From NCBI GenBank assembly GCA_963639765.1, contig CAVHXA010000090.1:1-6627 (forward strand): a stretch of DNA of 6,627 nt, read 5' to 3'. The DNA comes from CAVHXA01 sp963639765 (GTDB lineage Bacteria > Bacillota > Clostridia > Oscillospirales > Oscillospiraceae). Shown one piece after another: positions 1-5,686 of the stretch. The translations under genes were made by a program, and so were the position numbers. Each line of letters begins with the position of its first letter. Positions within the stretch are counted from its first letter, which is position 1. The notes beneath the pieces were generated by a model. That model did not search any database, was not told where the DNA came from, and was given only the letters and a program-made list of their open reading frames with translations.

Positions 1-117
1 GTATTCCTCCGAAAACGGCAGCGTGTGGTTTAACTGGAACAGCAGCTGCGCCGAGCGCTGCCGGTTGGCACTGTGGGGAACGGTACGCAGATCGACCCGA
101 AACTCTTCGCACTTCAT
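1..117 (-). CDS. N-terminus of a possible sugar O-acetyltransferase (partial)
   Basis: Only the first 39 codons are present; the gene runs off the left edge. The start is firm: the ATG at 117-115 has a perfect AGGAGG (130-125) 7 nt upstream, and it overlaps the TGA of the preceding flavodoxin gene as ATGA, which implies translational coupling. The visible protein starts MKCEEFRVDLRTVPHSANR and continues with a stretch reading LLFQLNHTLPFSEEY. A short helical N-terminus with an 'aromatic-x-(hydrophobic)-N' segment like this resembles the maltose/galactoside O-acetyltransferase family, trimeric left-handed beta-helix enzymes that acetylate sugars with acetyl-CoA. The hexapeptide repeats that would prove this lie outside the window, so the family call is tentative. 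That the fragment is a real coding start is much more certain than its function. Confidence 0.5.
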   Translation of the reverse strand, partial: MKCEEFRVDLRTVPHSANRQRSAQLLFQLNHTLPFSEEY

Positions 118-629
118 TCTTTTACCTCCTGCACCCATTTTTCAAGGGCGGCTTTTGCGCTGTCCACGGCGCTGCCGTGAATGGCAAGTCCCTTGGTAAC
201 GACCGCACCCGGTGCAGCATTCTGAATGTCCTGAACCGTATGGGAAAGTCCGCTGCCCTCGTGGGTGCAGAAGGGGTGAATGGTCTTGCCGGTGAAGTCG
301 TAGTTTTCGAGAAACGTGTAGACCGCCATGGGCATGGTGCCCCAGTAGTTGGGATAGCCCAGATAGATCTCGTCATAGGCGTCCAGGTCATCGGGCAAGT
401 TCAGAACCCCCGGGCGGGCTTTCTTCTGCAAGTCGGCCTTCGCCTCGGCGATACAGGTCTGGTAATTGTCGGAATAGGGCTGCGCCTGTTCGATCTTATA
501 AAGCTCGCCGCCGGTCAGGTCGGCCAGCATTTCGGCGGCTTTTTCGGTGTTGCCGACGGAAATGCGGCGGTACGCGCCGCCAAAGTAATTCTCTCCCGCG
601 CGGGAGTAAAATGCGATCAAGATAGCCAT
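114..629 (-). CDS. Flavodoxin (Flavodoxin_4-like)
   Basis: This encodes a 171-aa cytoplasmic FMN-binding electron-transfer protein, about the usual size for single-domain flavodoxins. It opens with a hydrophobic beta strand and an expanded phosphate-binding loop (AILIAFYSRAGENYFGG, then VGNTEKAAEMLA). Around residue 90-105 comes YLGYPNYWGTMPMAVYTFLE, the typical strand plus aromatic loop that packs on the isoalloxazine ring, followed by a THEGSGLS segment (about 122-129). These features fit the Flavodoxin_4 group common in anaerobic Firmicutes. The frame stays open upstream to a TTG at 692, but the ATG at 629 is preferred: AAGGAG (642-637) sits 7 nt before it, the flavodoxin fold begins at the next residue, and the TTG lies inside the -35 box of the likely promoter. 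Its TGA overlaps the next start codon. The redox partner is unknown; LysR-flavodoxin neighbours are common in this group, but here a terminator separates them. Confidence 0.88.
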   Translation of the reverse strand: MAILIAFYSRAGENYFGGAYRRISVGNTEKAAEMLADLTGGELYKIEQAQPYSDNYQTCIAEAKADLQKKARPGVLNLPDDLDAYDEIYLGYPNYWGTMPMAVYTFLENYDFTGKTIHPFCTHEGSGLSHTVQDIQNAAPGAVVTKGLAIHGSAVDSAKAALEKWVQEVKE

Positions 630-663
630 GTCAGTTCTCCTTCCTGCTTTATCTGATGCTTCT

Positions 664-692
664 ATTGTAGCCAGGTTGTGCCTCGCAATCAA
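664..692 (-). promoter_or_regulatory. Sigma-70/SigA-type promoter for the flavodoxin unit
   Basis: Read on the minus strand, TTGATT (692-687) is followed after exactly 17 nt by TACAAT (669-664). This matches 4/6 and 5/6 of the TTGACA/TATAAT consensus. A transcript would start near 657, leaving a short leader of roughly 28 nt that carries the AAGGAG site. The position fits: it lies past the uvrA-like terminator and just upstream of the flavodoxin ATG. Assigned by eye from sequence only. Confidence 0.7.
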
Positions 693-739
693 TTTTTCTT
701 TCAGGACTTTCGGATAAGAAAAACTGATGTGAAAATATC

Positions 740-775
740 AAACAGCGGAGAAAGGTCATACTTCCTCCGCTGTTT
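740..775 (-). terminator. Likely intrinsic terminator of the lysR-uvrA-like unit
   Basis: Perfect 11-bp inverted repeat: AAACAGCGGAG at 740-750 pairs with CTCCGCTGTTT at 765-775, with a 14-nt loop. It begins 3 nt past the TAG of the UvrA-like gene (781-779). On the minus strand the stem ends in GCTGTTT and is followed by GATATTTTC, so the U-tract is interrupted rather than clean. The position strongly suggests a terminator, though termination may be incomplete. Confidence 0.72.
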
Positions 776-778
776 GCA

Positions 779-3259
779 CTACCGCAAATACCTTCCGGTA
801 ATGCTGTTTTCGTCTTCCTTAATTTCCTGCGGCGTTCCGCTTGCGACGATTTGTCCGCCCGCCTCTCCACCGCCCGGCCCCATATCGATCACATAGTCGG
901 CGTTTTGGATCACATCAAGGTCGTGTTCAATAACGATCACGGTGGCGCCGTTGTCCAAAAGTGCCTGAAAGACACCCAGCAACACCTGTACATCCAACGG
1001 ATGCAGGCCGATAGACGGTTCATCAAACACAAAAACAGAATCCTCCTGTGTCTTGCCGATCTCGCTGGCCAGCTTCAAACGCTGTGCTTCGCCGCCGGAC
1101 AGGCTCGGCGTTTCCTCACCCAACGTCAGATAGCCAAGGCCCAACTGCTTCAGAATGTTCAGCCTTTGGCTGACGGTTTTCATATCCTTGCAGAAGTCGA
1201 TAGCGGAGTTTACATCCATGTCCATCAGCTCCGGCAGGGAAACGCATTGGTCAGCTTTATTTGTGAGCTTCACATCATAAGCGGCTCTTGCGTAGCGCGA
1301 ACCACGGCAGTCGGGACAAGGAATGTTGACATCCGGCAAAAATTGAACGTCCAAACTGACAACGCCTGTTCCGTCGCAGCCGGAGCAGCGCAGAGAACCG
1401 GTGTTATAGGAAAAGTCGCTGGCCTTATAGCCCTTTTCTTTTGCGTCAGCGGATTTTGCATACAGCTTTCGCAGCTCATCGTGGACACCTGCATAGGTAG
1501 CGACTGTGGAGCGGACATTGATCCCGATGGGCGTCGCGTCAATGAGTTTGACATGGGCGATGCCATCAGCTTTGATCGCATGGATATGCGCGGGCAAGGC
1601 ACTGCCATTGCTATTTGCTTCCAGCGCGGGGACAAGGCTCTCCAGTACCATCGTAGTTTTGCCGGAACCGGACACGCCGGTGACAACGGTGAGCCGCCCT
1701 TTGGGAATGTCCACCTCCAACGGCTTGACCGTATGGATCTGCGAAGTGGACAAGTGGATCGTGCCATTTACAAACAGATCTTCCTTTGCGGCACAGGTGC
1801 GCAGTCTTGTTTCAGCCTTGCCGGAGAGGAACAGCCCGATCTGCGAAGCCGGGTTTTCTTCAATGGCAGGAATCGAACCCTCAGCGATCACATGGCCGCC
1901 CTTTGCGCCTGCCTCCGGCCCCATTTCTATGATCCAGTCGGCTTCTTTTAAAATCTGCGTGTCATGATCGACCAGAATAACGGAATTGCCATCGGCCACC
2001 AGATCGTGCATCACACCGGTCAGCCCTACAATATTGGATGGGTGCAGACCGATGGATGGCTCGTCCAGCACATACAGAACGCCCGTTGTGCGGTTGCGGA
2101 CAGCGCGGGCCAACTGCATCCGCTGGCGCTCACCGGTAGAGAGCGTGGACGCTGAGCGGTCAAGGGTCAGATAGCCCAGGCCCAAATCTATCAGCCGTTT
2201 GGCGGTACTCTGGAACGCCTCGCAAATGCTCTCTGCCATCGGATGCATCTCTTCCGGCAGGCTGTCCGGTACACCCCGCACCCAATCCACCAGTTCTGAA
2301 AGCGTCATGGCGCAGGCTTCGTCCAGAGAAATACCCCGCAGCTTTGGCGCACGGGCGGCGGTGGAAAACCGCGTACCGTGGCAGTCCGGGCAAATGTCCT
2401 CTTTCAAAAACTTTTCCACCCGCTTCATGCCCTTTTCGTCCTTGACCTTGGAAAGGGCATTTTCCACGGTGTAAACGGCATTGAAATAGGTAAAATCAAG
2501 TTCTCCCGCCTGATTGGAATTCTTATTATGGTAGAAGACGTGCTTTTTTTCCGCTGGGCCATGGAACACGATATTCTTTTCCTGCTCTGTCAGTTCGCGG
2601 AACGGTACATCCGTCCGCACACCCATTTCACGGCAGATATCCGTCATCAGCGACCACATGAGGCTGTTCCACGGCGCTACCGCGCCTTCATCGATGGTCA
2701 AAGAATCATCCGGTACCAGCGTATCAAGGTCTACCGTGCGGACAATACCGGTGCCGCCGCACTTCTGACAAGCCCCCTGTGAATTGAACGCCAGTTCCTC
2801 GGCGGACGGCGCGTAAAAATGCACACCGCACTCCGGGCAGACTAGCTCCTTCCCTGCCGCGACCAGCAGCGACGGCGCGAGATAATGCCCATTGGGGCAG
2901 CGGTGGCTGGCAAGCCGGGAATACATCAGCCGCAGACTGTTCAGCAGCTCCGTCCCTGTACCAAAGGTACTGCGAATACCCGGCACACCGGGGCGCTGAT
3001 GCAGCGCCAGTGCGGCGGGAACATACAGCACCTCGTCCACACTGGCTTTGGATGCCTGCGTCATTCTTCGACGTGTGTAGGTGGAAAGCGCTTCAAGATA
3101 GCGGCGGGAGCCCTCGGCGTACAGCACGCCCAGCGCAAGGGAGGATTTGCCGGAGCCGGACACACCCGCAATTCCTACGATCTTCCCCAGCGGAATATCG
3201 ACGTCTATATTTTTCAGGTTGTGGACTTTCGCTCCACGGATCAGTATTTTATCGATCAT
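779..3259 (-). CDS. UvrA-like ABC ATPase lacking the UvrB-binding domain (class II UvrA paralogue)
   Basis: This encodes an 826-aa cytoplasmic DNA-binding protein with two ABC ATPase modules of UvrA type. Module 1 has Walker A GVSGSGKS (32-39), signature LSTGE (373-377, where canonical UvrA has LSGGE), Walker B VLYVLDEPS (394-402) and H-loop His432. Module 2 has Walker A GVSGSGKT (528-535), LSGGE (720-724), Walker B VFVFDEPS (742-749) and His779. Zinc-type cysteine pairs occur at C141/C144, C164/C167, C290/C293 and C625/C628 with C648/C651. Canonical UvrA is about 940 aa. Here the roughly 115-residue UvrB-binding domain expected between RCP (120-122) and CPEC (141-144) is absent, leaving under 20 residues, while the insertion domain (about 185-289) is kept. 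Such shortened paralogues include the Streptomyces DrrC-type self-resistance protein; a role in sensing or removing DNA-bound drugs rather than UvrABC repair is inferred. The ATG has GGAG (3272-3269) 9 nt upstream. It lies 37 nt after the LysR gene with no clear promoter between. Confidence 0.9.
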   Translation of the reverse strand: MIDKILIRGAKVHNLKNIDVDIPLGKIVGIAGVSGSGKSSLALGVLYAEGSRRYLEALSTYTRRRMTQASKASVDEVLYVPAALALHQRPGVPGIRSTFGTGTELLNSLRLMYSRLASHRCPNGHYLAPSLLVAAGKELVCPECGVHFYAPSAEELAFNSQGACQKCGGTGIVRTVDLDTLVPDDSLTIDEGAVAPWNSLMWSLMTDICREMGVRTDVPFRELTEQEKNIVFHGPAEKKHVFYHNKNSNQAGELDFTYFNAVYTVENALSKVKDEKGMKRVEKFLKEDICPDCHGTRFSTAARAPKLRGISLDEACAMTLSELVDWVRGVPDSLPEEMHPMAESICEAFQSTAKRLIDLGLGYLTLDRSASTLSTGERQRMQLARAVRNRTTGVLYVLDEPSIGLHPSNIVGLTGVMHDLVADGNSVILVDHDTQILKEADWIIEMGPEAGAKGGHVIAEGSIPAIEENPASQIGLFLSGKAETRLRTCAAKEDLFVNGTIHLSTSQIHTVKPLEVDIPKGRLTVVTGVSGSGKTTMVLESLVPALEANSNGSALPAHIHAIKADGIAHVKLIDATPIGINVRSTVATYAGVHDELRKLYAKSADAKEKGYKASDFSYNTGSLRCSGCDGTGVVSLDVQFLPDVNIPCPDCRGSRYARAAYDVKLTNKADQCVSLPELMDMDVNSAIDFCKDMKTVSQRLNILKQLGLGYLTLGEETPSLSGGEAQRLKLASEIGKTQEDSVFVFDEPSIGLHPLDVQVLLGVFQALLDNGATVIVIEHDLDVIQNADYVIDMGPGGGEAGGQIVASGTPQEIKEDENSITGRYLR

Positions 3260-3296
3260 AGGTCATTACTCCGATTTCATCTACTATGGGATCAAA

Positions 3297-4181
3297 TCAA
3301 ACTTCAAACTGCGCCTTTAGGATCGAGGCGAATTCCTCTACATATCCGCCGGAGTTGTCCTTTTTCCAGAACGCACAGTAGTTCCGCAGGATAGGCTCTT
3401 CGCCCCGCACTAGGGGAACACGAACGATGGATGTACCCGCCGGTGCCGCCTGTTCCGTTCCCTCCACGGGAAGAAAGCCCTTGCGCCCGATGACCATCAG
3501 GCGGGCCTCCTCCAGATTTTCCGCATACAGGAATTCACCGTGAAAGCCTACCACATCGTGATAGTATGCCTGCTCCGTTTCCCGCTGGGCCTCGGAGGCC
3601 ACCAGAATGCAGGGGATGTTCTTTAACTCCGGCGGTGAGATGCACTCCATCTGTGCCAGTGGGCTGTGGACGGACACCTCGATATAACTGCGGCATGTGG
3701 TCAGAAGCAGATTGACGTATTCATCGGAGAATGCCCGCCGCTGGTCGTTGAGGACAAGCTCCGCTTCGCCTGTGCGGAGCAGACCGTACAGCTCCTCGTG
3801 GTTGCCGTAGGTGACAGACACCTCCACATCGGGGTACTTCTCCGAAAACAGCGCCAGCGCCCGGTGGAACTCCGCACCGGTATAGCAGCGCAGATACCCG
3901 ATTTCTAGGCTCGTTTGGCCACCATGTGCGATCTTGGCGGCTTCGCTGCACATCCGCTCATAGTCCGCCGTCAGAATCAGGCTTTTCTGATAGAAGTATT
4001 TGCCCGCCGGTGTCAAAGTGAAGCTTCGGTTTTTGCGTTCCAGCAGTTGAAAGCCCAGCGCCCGTTCCAACGCCTGTACCTGCTGGGAAATGGCAGATTG
4101 GGAAATGAAATTTTCCTCCGCTGCTGCGGAGAAGCTGTTCAAGCGAACGACCGATTGAAAGTATCTGAGCTGCTTCAGCAT
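3297..4181 (-). CDS. LysR-family transcriptional regulator
   Basis: This encodes a 294-aa cytoplasmic regulator of normal LysR length. The N-terminal winged helix-turn-helix spans about residues 1-60 (MLKQLRYFQSVVRLNSFSAA, then ISQSAISQQVQALERALG and LLERKNRSFTLTPAG), and a linker helix follows to about 88. The periplasmic-binding-protein-like effector domain (about 91-290) starts with LEIGYLRCYTG and contains the usual LFSEKYPDVEV segment. Two ATGs compete. The first (4187-4185) is only 1 nt from AAGGAG (4194-4189), whereas the second (4181-4179) has the ideal 7-nt spacing and gives the standard LysR start, so the second is chosen; the longer form would add Met-Ala. The gene precedes the UvrA-like gene by 37 nt on the same strand, so the two probably share a transcript and the regulator may control both. 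The inducer cannot be inferred. Confidence 0.92.
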   Translation of the reverse strand: MLKQLRYFQSVVRLNSFSAAAEENFISQSAISQQVQALERALGFQLLERKNRSFTLTPAGKYFYQKSLILTADYERMCSEAAKIAHGGQTSLEIGYLRCYTGAEFHRALALFSEKYPDVEVSVTYGNHEELYGLLRTGEAELVLNDQRRAFSDEYVNLLLTTCRSYIEVSVHSPLAQMECISPPELKNIPCILVASEAQRETEQAYYHDVVGFHGEFLYAENLEEARLMVIGRKGFLPVEGTEQAAPAGTSIVRVPLVRGEEPILRNYCAFWKKDNSGGYVEEFASILKAQFEV

Positions 4182-4188
4182 GGCCATG

Positions 4189-4194
4189 CTCCTT
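4189..4194 (-). promoter_or_regulatory. Ribosome binding site deciding the lysR start
   Basis: AAGGAG on the minus strand. It leaves 1 nt before the upstream ATG (4187) but 7 nt before the in-frame ATG at 4181, so the downstream ATG is the better start. Confidence 0.75.
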
Positions 4195-4220
4195 TCCTGT
4201 ATGACTGTATACGCAAGAGA

Positions 4221-4250
4221 ATTATACCACGGAAGATATGTGTCCGTCCA
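4221..4250 (-). promoter_or_regulatory. Extended -10 promoter for lysR (and probably the uvrA-like gene)
   Basis: On the minus strand a perfect TATAAT (4226-4221) is preceded by TGG, an extended -10 (TGn) motif at 4229-4227. A weak -35 candidate, TGGACG (4250-4245, 4/6), lies 18 nt upstream. Transcription would begin near 4214, giving a leader of about 33 nt before the start codon at 4181. The strong extended -10 compensates for the weak -35. Confidence 0.68.
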
Positions 4251-4433
4251 TGCCGGGTTTGGAAAGGATCATGTAAAACATCCCAAGCATATCATGGAAA
4301 TCTATAAGAAAACCGTGTTCAAATAACGGTCTTGCACAAAAAAGTCGTTCCGCTTTTTGAGAATTTCGCTGTGCATGCTTCCAAGCGGCAAAAAGAAAAA
4401 AAACTTGATATATCCATGCTTTGCAGATAAGAA

Positions 4434-4474
4434 GAACTCCGCTTTTCGACAAAAATGCTCGAAAAACGGAGTTC
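4434..4474 (-). repeat. Long inverted repeat / stem-loop (16 bp)
   Basis: GAACTCCGCTTTTCGA (4434-4449) is the inverted complement of TCGAAAAACGGAGTTC (4459-4474) apart from one position (4442/4466), with a 9-nt loop. In a minus-strand RNA that position becomes a G-U wobble, so all 16 positions pair; in plus-strand RNA it is a C-A mismatch. This favours a function in minus-strand RNA, such as a back-up terminator (the stem is followed by TTCTTATC) or part of a repeated intergenic element. T-rich sequence also follows on the plus side. Confidence 0.65.
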
Positions 4475-4581
4475 ATTCAGTTTTGTTGTACCTGCGTTCA
4501 GCGATTTTTGACTGAGAACCAAGGGCATTTCTCCTGAAGGTCGCTAAAAACCTCTTTTAATGTAACCGCATACCCTTGTAG

Positions 4582-4591
4582 NNNNNNNNNN
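4582..4591. other. Assembly gap (10 Ns)
   Basis: Ten consecutive N bases. This is the form of a scaffold or contig join of fixed or unknown true length, so the distance and adjacency of sequences on either side are not guaranteed. The single frame that reads through it (4707-4498) is not treated as a gene. Confidence 0.97.
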
Positions 4592-4652
4592 CTTATCAGG
4601 TAATTTGCTGCTGGTTTGTAGGATGTCCCCCGATGCTCCGCTTTCCACATAT

Positions 4653-4691
4653 AAAGAACCGGCCTGCGTTTAGGACACAGGCCGGTTCTTT
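4653..4691 (-). terminator. Intrinsic terminator after the ketopantoate-reductase-like gene
   Basis: Perfect 14-bp stem: AAAGAACCGGCCTG (4653-4666) pairs with CAGGCCGGTTCTTT (4678-4691), with an 11-nt loop. It lies 34 nt past the stop codon of the reductase gene. On the minus strand the stem ends in GGTTCTTT and runs into ATATG. The GC-rich core with a U-rich foot is typical of a rho-independent terminator, although the U-tract is short. Confidence 0.8.
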
Positions 4692-4725
4692 CAACTTTCC
4701 GCATCAACCGTTTTTGTATCCGGGT

Positions 4726-5649
4726 TTACTCCGTTAAATACAGCGAGGTTTTTGCCTCCATCAGCTTCACGATCATATCGTTGCAGGGTGTTTCAATGCC
4801 GAGTTCATGGCCAATACGGCAGACAGCGCCATTGATGATAGCGATCTCGGTAGGACGCTTGGTTTCCACGCATTGCAGCATGGAACTGCGGTTCTGGCCG
4901 GTAGCAATCGCAATATCAAACGCATTCTTCAATTCTGCTTCTGCATTGAAACAGCAGCCAGTAGCATTGGCGACCGCAACAGCTTCTTTTACCAGCTTAA
5001 CAGCAACCTCGTGCGCGTACTCGTTCTCGGCAACCACTGCGTTAGGCTGTTCCAAAATAGCAGTAATAGCATTGATCGCAATATTCGCAAATAGCTTATG
5101 CCAGATAACCTCCATCACGCTCGCCTTTACTTCGACCTCGAAGCCAGCCAAGCGAAGAGCCTCAGCAACACGCTCTACATCGGAATGCTTACCTTTGATC
5201 GTTCCCATTGCCGTAATACCGACACCGGTATGCCGCACATGCCCGGGCTCCAGTGCAATGCACCCGTGAGCCGTGGTACCACAGCATATCTGCTCCTCGG
5301 GAATAACCTTCGCGATCTCATCATAGTTGCCCATGCCGTTCTGTAAGGACAGGACGATCGTGTTGGGGCCAACCATACCTTTAGCCTGAATCAGTGCGCC
5401 CTCCAGAAATCTGTAGTTTACGAAGGTAATGACCAAATCCTGCTCACCGACGGTGGAGGAATCGGTAGTTGCACATGCGGGTTTGAATACCACTGTTTCA
5501 CCATTGAGTTCTTCCATGATGATGCCCTTCTCGTTAACAGCATCGATCAAAGCTTTGGATGTGTCGCAAACCGTGACCTCATGCACTTTGCTCAGATAGC
5601 CCCCATACAGGCTACCCATAGCGCCGCAGCCAATTAGTGCGATTTTCAT
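4726..5649 (-). CDS. Ketopantoate reductase family protein (2-dehydropantoate 2-reductase-like)
   Basis: This encodes a 307-aa cytoplasmic NAD(P)-dependent reductase, full length for the PanE/ApbA family, which reduces 2-dehydropantoate to pantoate in vitamin B5/CoA synthesis. The N-terminal Rossmann fold has IGCGAMG (glycines 7, 9, 12). LQNGMG (102-107) carries the conserved Asn104. The C-terminal helical domain has IWHKLFANIAINAITAI with the expected catalytic Lys185 and Asn189/Asn193. SSMLQ (255-259) and TEIAIINGA (267-275) supply the substrate-binding Ser and Glu268. One departure: Asp29 sits at the end of strand 2 (VTVCD), where NADPH-dependent PanE usually has a basic residue, so NADH use is possible. 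GGAGG (5660-5656) lies 6 nt before the ATG. It follows the M24 hydrolase gene by 37 nt, which suggests a catabolic reductase acting on another 2-keto acid rather than pantothenate synthesis; no other pan gene is visible. Confidence 0.9.
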   Translation of the reverse strand: MKIALIGCGAMGSLYGGYLSKVHEVTVCDTSKALIDAVNEKGIIMEELNGETVVFKPACATTDSSTVGEQDLVITFVNYRFLEGALIQAKGMVGPNTIVLSLQNGMGNYDEIAKVIPEEQICCGTTAHGCIALEPGHVRHTGVGITAMGTIKGKHSDVERVAEALRLAGFEVEVKASVMEVIWHKLFANIAINAITAILEQPNAVVAENEYAHEVAVKLVKEAVAVANATGCCFNAEAELKNAFDIAIATGQNRSSMLQCVETKRPTEIAIINGAVCRIGHELGIETPCNDMIVKLMEAKTSLYLTE

Positions 5650-5686
5650 AATAATCCTCCATTAAAGTACGGTAGGAATATCCCGT

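Larger units (their letters stand above)
4251..4652. other. Gene-free, AT-rich intergenic stretch with inverted repeats and an assembly gap
   Basis: About 400 nt with no supportable gene. Short minus-strand frames exist (for example 4476-4222 and 4528-4319), but they lack well-spaced ribosome binding sites, and the first runs into the lysR promoter. The stretch holds one strong stem-loop (4434-4474), a weak A/T-rich stem around 4339-4359 (AAAAAG and CTTTTT flanking an 8-nt loop), an A-run near 4390-4403 and the N gap. It looks like non-coding spacer or a decayed or repeated intergenic element. Confidence 0.6.

Noticed and set aside
630..692. Longer flavodoxin with a TTG start at 692 (21 extra residues)
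   Set aside because: The TTG is part of the predicted -35 box and lies upstream of the likely transcript start, the extra residues do not fit the fold, and the ATG at 629 has a well-spaced AAGGAG.
851..1951. Long plus-strand frame (366 codons) opposite the UvrA-like gene
   Set aside because: It is the antisense shadow of a clear UvrA-family coding sequence; the protein shows no domain features, as with the other plus-strand frames in the window.
4221..4240. Possible LysR autoregulatory T-N11-A box around the lysR -10
   Set aside because: Only a 3-bp dyad (ATA-N10-TAT) is present, too weak to separate from the AT-rich promoter itself.
4333..4376. TGCACA/TGTGCA and AAAAAG/CTTTTT nested inverted repeats as another terminator
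   Set aside because: The stems are short, A/T-dominated and widely spaced, and no gene end lies nearby for a terminator to serve.
4222..4528. Two overlapping short minus-strand frames upstream of lysR
   Set aside because: No properly spaced ribosome binding site, sequence dominated by AT-rich and hairpin DNA, no recognisable domain, and the longer one reads into the lysR promoter.
4592..4652. Possible tRNA or small RNA right of the gap
   Set aside because: No cloverleaf arms, T-loop (GTTC) or anticodon stem could be found on either strand.
4498..4707. Minus-strand frame reading through the N gap (69 codons)
   Set aside because: It starts inside the reductase terminator stem, has no convincing ribosome binding site, and depends on the frame across 10 unknown bases.
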